In this document: one piece after another, positions 6,142 through 6,530 of the stretch | How the letters are laid out: each line of letters begins with the position of its first letter | Numbering within the stretch: position 1 is the first letter of the stretch | Source of the DNA: Nitrosospira sp. | GTDB taxonomy: Bacteria; Pseudomonadota; Gammaproteobacteria; Burkholderiales; Nitrosomonadaceae | Length of the DNA: 6,530 bases | Assembly (NCBI GenBank): GCA_030453055.1 | Contig: JAKDLC010000118.1 | Coordinates: forward strand, 1 to 6,530 | Direction: 5' to 3' | Notes under the pieces: model-generated | Seen by the model: only the letters and a program-made list of their open reading frames with translations | What the model was told of the DNA's origin: nothing | The model's database searches: none | Program-made: the position numbers and the translations under genes

Positions 6142-6172
6142 CGGTTTCCCCGTCCCGACGGCGGGGAAACCG
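6142..6172 (+). terminator. Strong stem-loop downstream of the DUF4142 gene, probable terminator
   Basis: CGGTTTCCCCG (6142-6152) and CGGGGAAACCG (6162-6172) form a perfect 11-bp GC-rich stem with a 9-base loop, starting 24 bases after the stop codon. What follows is CCCATATTTACC, only a poor T-run, so termination may be weak or the stem may mainly protect the mRNA 3' end. The left arm can also pair with AAACCGG at 6117-6123, giving an alternative fold. Confidence 0.6.
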
Positions 6173-6270
6173 CCCATATTTACCGTAATGATTTTCATAT
6201 GAGCCGGTGCTGAAAAAATTAGCCTCCGTTGAACCAATGAACGCTCAGCGTTGAGTGTGAGTTATTTCTC
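6173..6270. other. Short convergent intergenic region with two small dyads
   Basis: AACGCT (6240-6245) and AGCGTT (6247-6252) form a perfect palindrome around one base. GTGAG (6257-6261) and CTCAC (6270-6274) form a 5-bp stem with an 8-base loop. On the minus strand both lie at or just after the stop of the right-edge open frame, and a T6 run follows about 20 bases later (A-run near 6213-6219 on the + strand). They could be the 3' end signals of that minus-strand gene. Confidence 0.3.
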
Positions 6271-6530
6271 TCACTTGTCTGATTTACCATAATAGACTTC
6301 CATCCATTTACGTTTGTCGTAGGCTGCGCCCAAGCCTTCATCCTCGCAGGAAACGTTGCGCCGCAGCACACCCTTGCCCCATTCCCGCATTACCTGCGAT
6401 GCCTGGAACCATTTGTAATATAACGGATGGAGCCGCTTGGATCGGCGCCCTGATCCAATGAATCTGATAAAGACGCTTCCATGAGTCAGACAGGCACAGA
6501 AAAGTGTACCCGACAGGGCTCTTTCAATGA
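6271..6530 (-). CDS. Unassigned open frame, 3' part, running off the right edge
   Basis: On the minus strand a frame is open from the window end to TGA at 6271-6273, giving 85 residues with no internal stop. The last part reads MREWGKGVLRRNVSCEDEG and continues to a KWMEVYYGKSDK end, with a natural-looking mix of charged and aromatic residues. The upstream part includes HPLYYKWFQASQV. I do not recognise the family. The only in-frame ATG in view (6388-6390) would give a 39-residue protein but has only a weak AGG two bases upstream, so a start beyond the window is more likely if this is a gene. It would be convergent with the DUF4142 gene, and the dyads at 6240-6274 would suit its 3' end. Confidence 0.35.
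   Translation of the reverse strand, partial: IERALSGTLFCACLTHGSVFIRFIGSGRRSKRLHPLYYKWFQASQVMREWGKGVLRRNVSCEDEGLGAAYDKRKWMEVYYGKSDK

Noticed and set aside
6481..6530. Possible + strand gene start (MSQTGTEKCTRQ) at the right edge
   Set aside because: No ribosome binding site upstream, only 16 codons visible, and it conflicts with the better supported minus-strand frame.

Overview
The window looks like chromosomal DNA of a Gram-negative bacterium with moderate-to-high GC. The gene set (an exopolysaccharide sugar-transferase tail, a YahK/CAD-type alcohol dehydrogenase, an APC permease, an MHYT-GGDEF-EAL protein and a DUF4142 protein) and the protein style suggest a betaproteobacterium, possibly of the Nitrosospira/Nitrosomonadaceae type. 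That placement is inference from family resemblance, not a search. I saw no tRNA, rRNA, CRISPR array, insertion sequence or prophage.

Layout. At the left edge is the last 32 codons of a + strand gene that ends like WcaJ/EpsB-type undecaprenyl-phosphate sugar phosphotransferases. Convergent to it, on the minus strand (287-1297), is a zinc alcohol dehydrogenase. Its frame is intact except for an in-frame TAA at codon 3, directly after a well-placed ribosome binding site and ATG. A divergent intergenic region (1298-1615) separates it from a + strand APC-family amino-acid permease (1616-3061). After 73 bases, which contain a strong hairpin ending beside the next start codon, comes a 700-residue MHYT-GGDEF-EAL membrane protein (3135-5237) with both catalytic domains apparently complete. 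A 355-base gene-free stretch (5238-5592), with two copies of an 8-bp palindrome and overlapping small dyads, leads to a secreted DUF4142 protein (5593-6117). A perfect 11-bp stem follows. The right end holds a minus-strand open frame (stop at 6271-6273) that I cannot assign and that runs off the window.

How the genes might work together. The MHYT-GGDEF-EAL protein would set local cyclic-di-GMP, and the left-edge sugar transferase belongs to exopolysaccharide synthesis, a usual target of cyclic-di-GMP. They are about 3 kb apart with a convergent gene between them, so a functional link is only a guess. The permease, dehydrogenase and DUF4142 protein look like independent units.

I do not see a clearly new multi-gene system. 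The points most worth a second look are the codon-3 stop in the dehydrogenase, the hairpin over the start region of the cyclic-di-GMP enzyme, the paired palindromes upstream of the DUF4142 gene, and the unassigned frame at the right edge.
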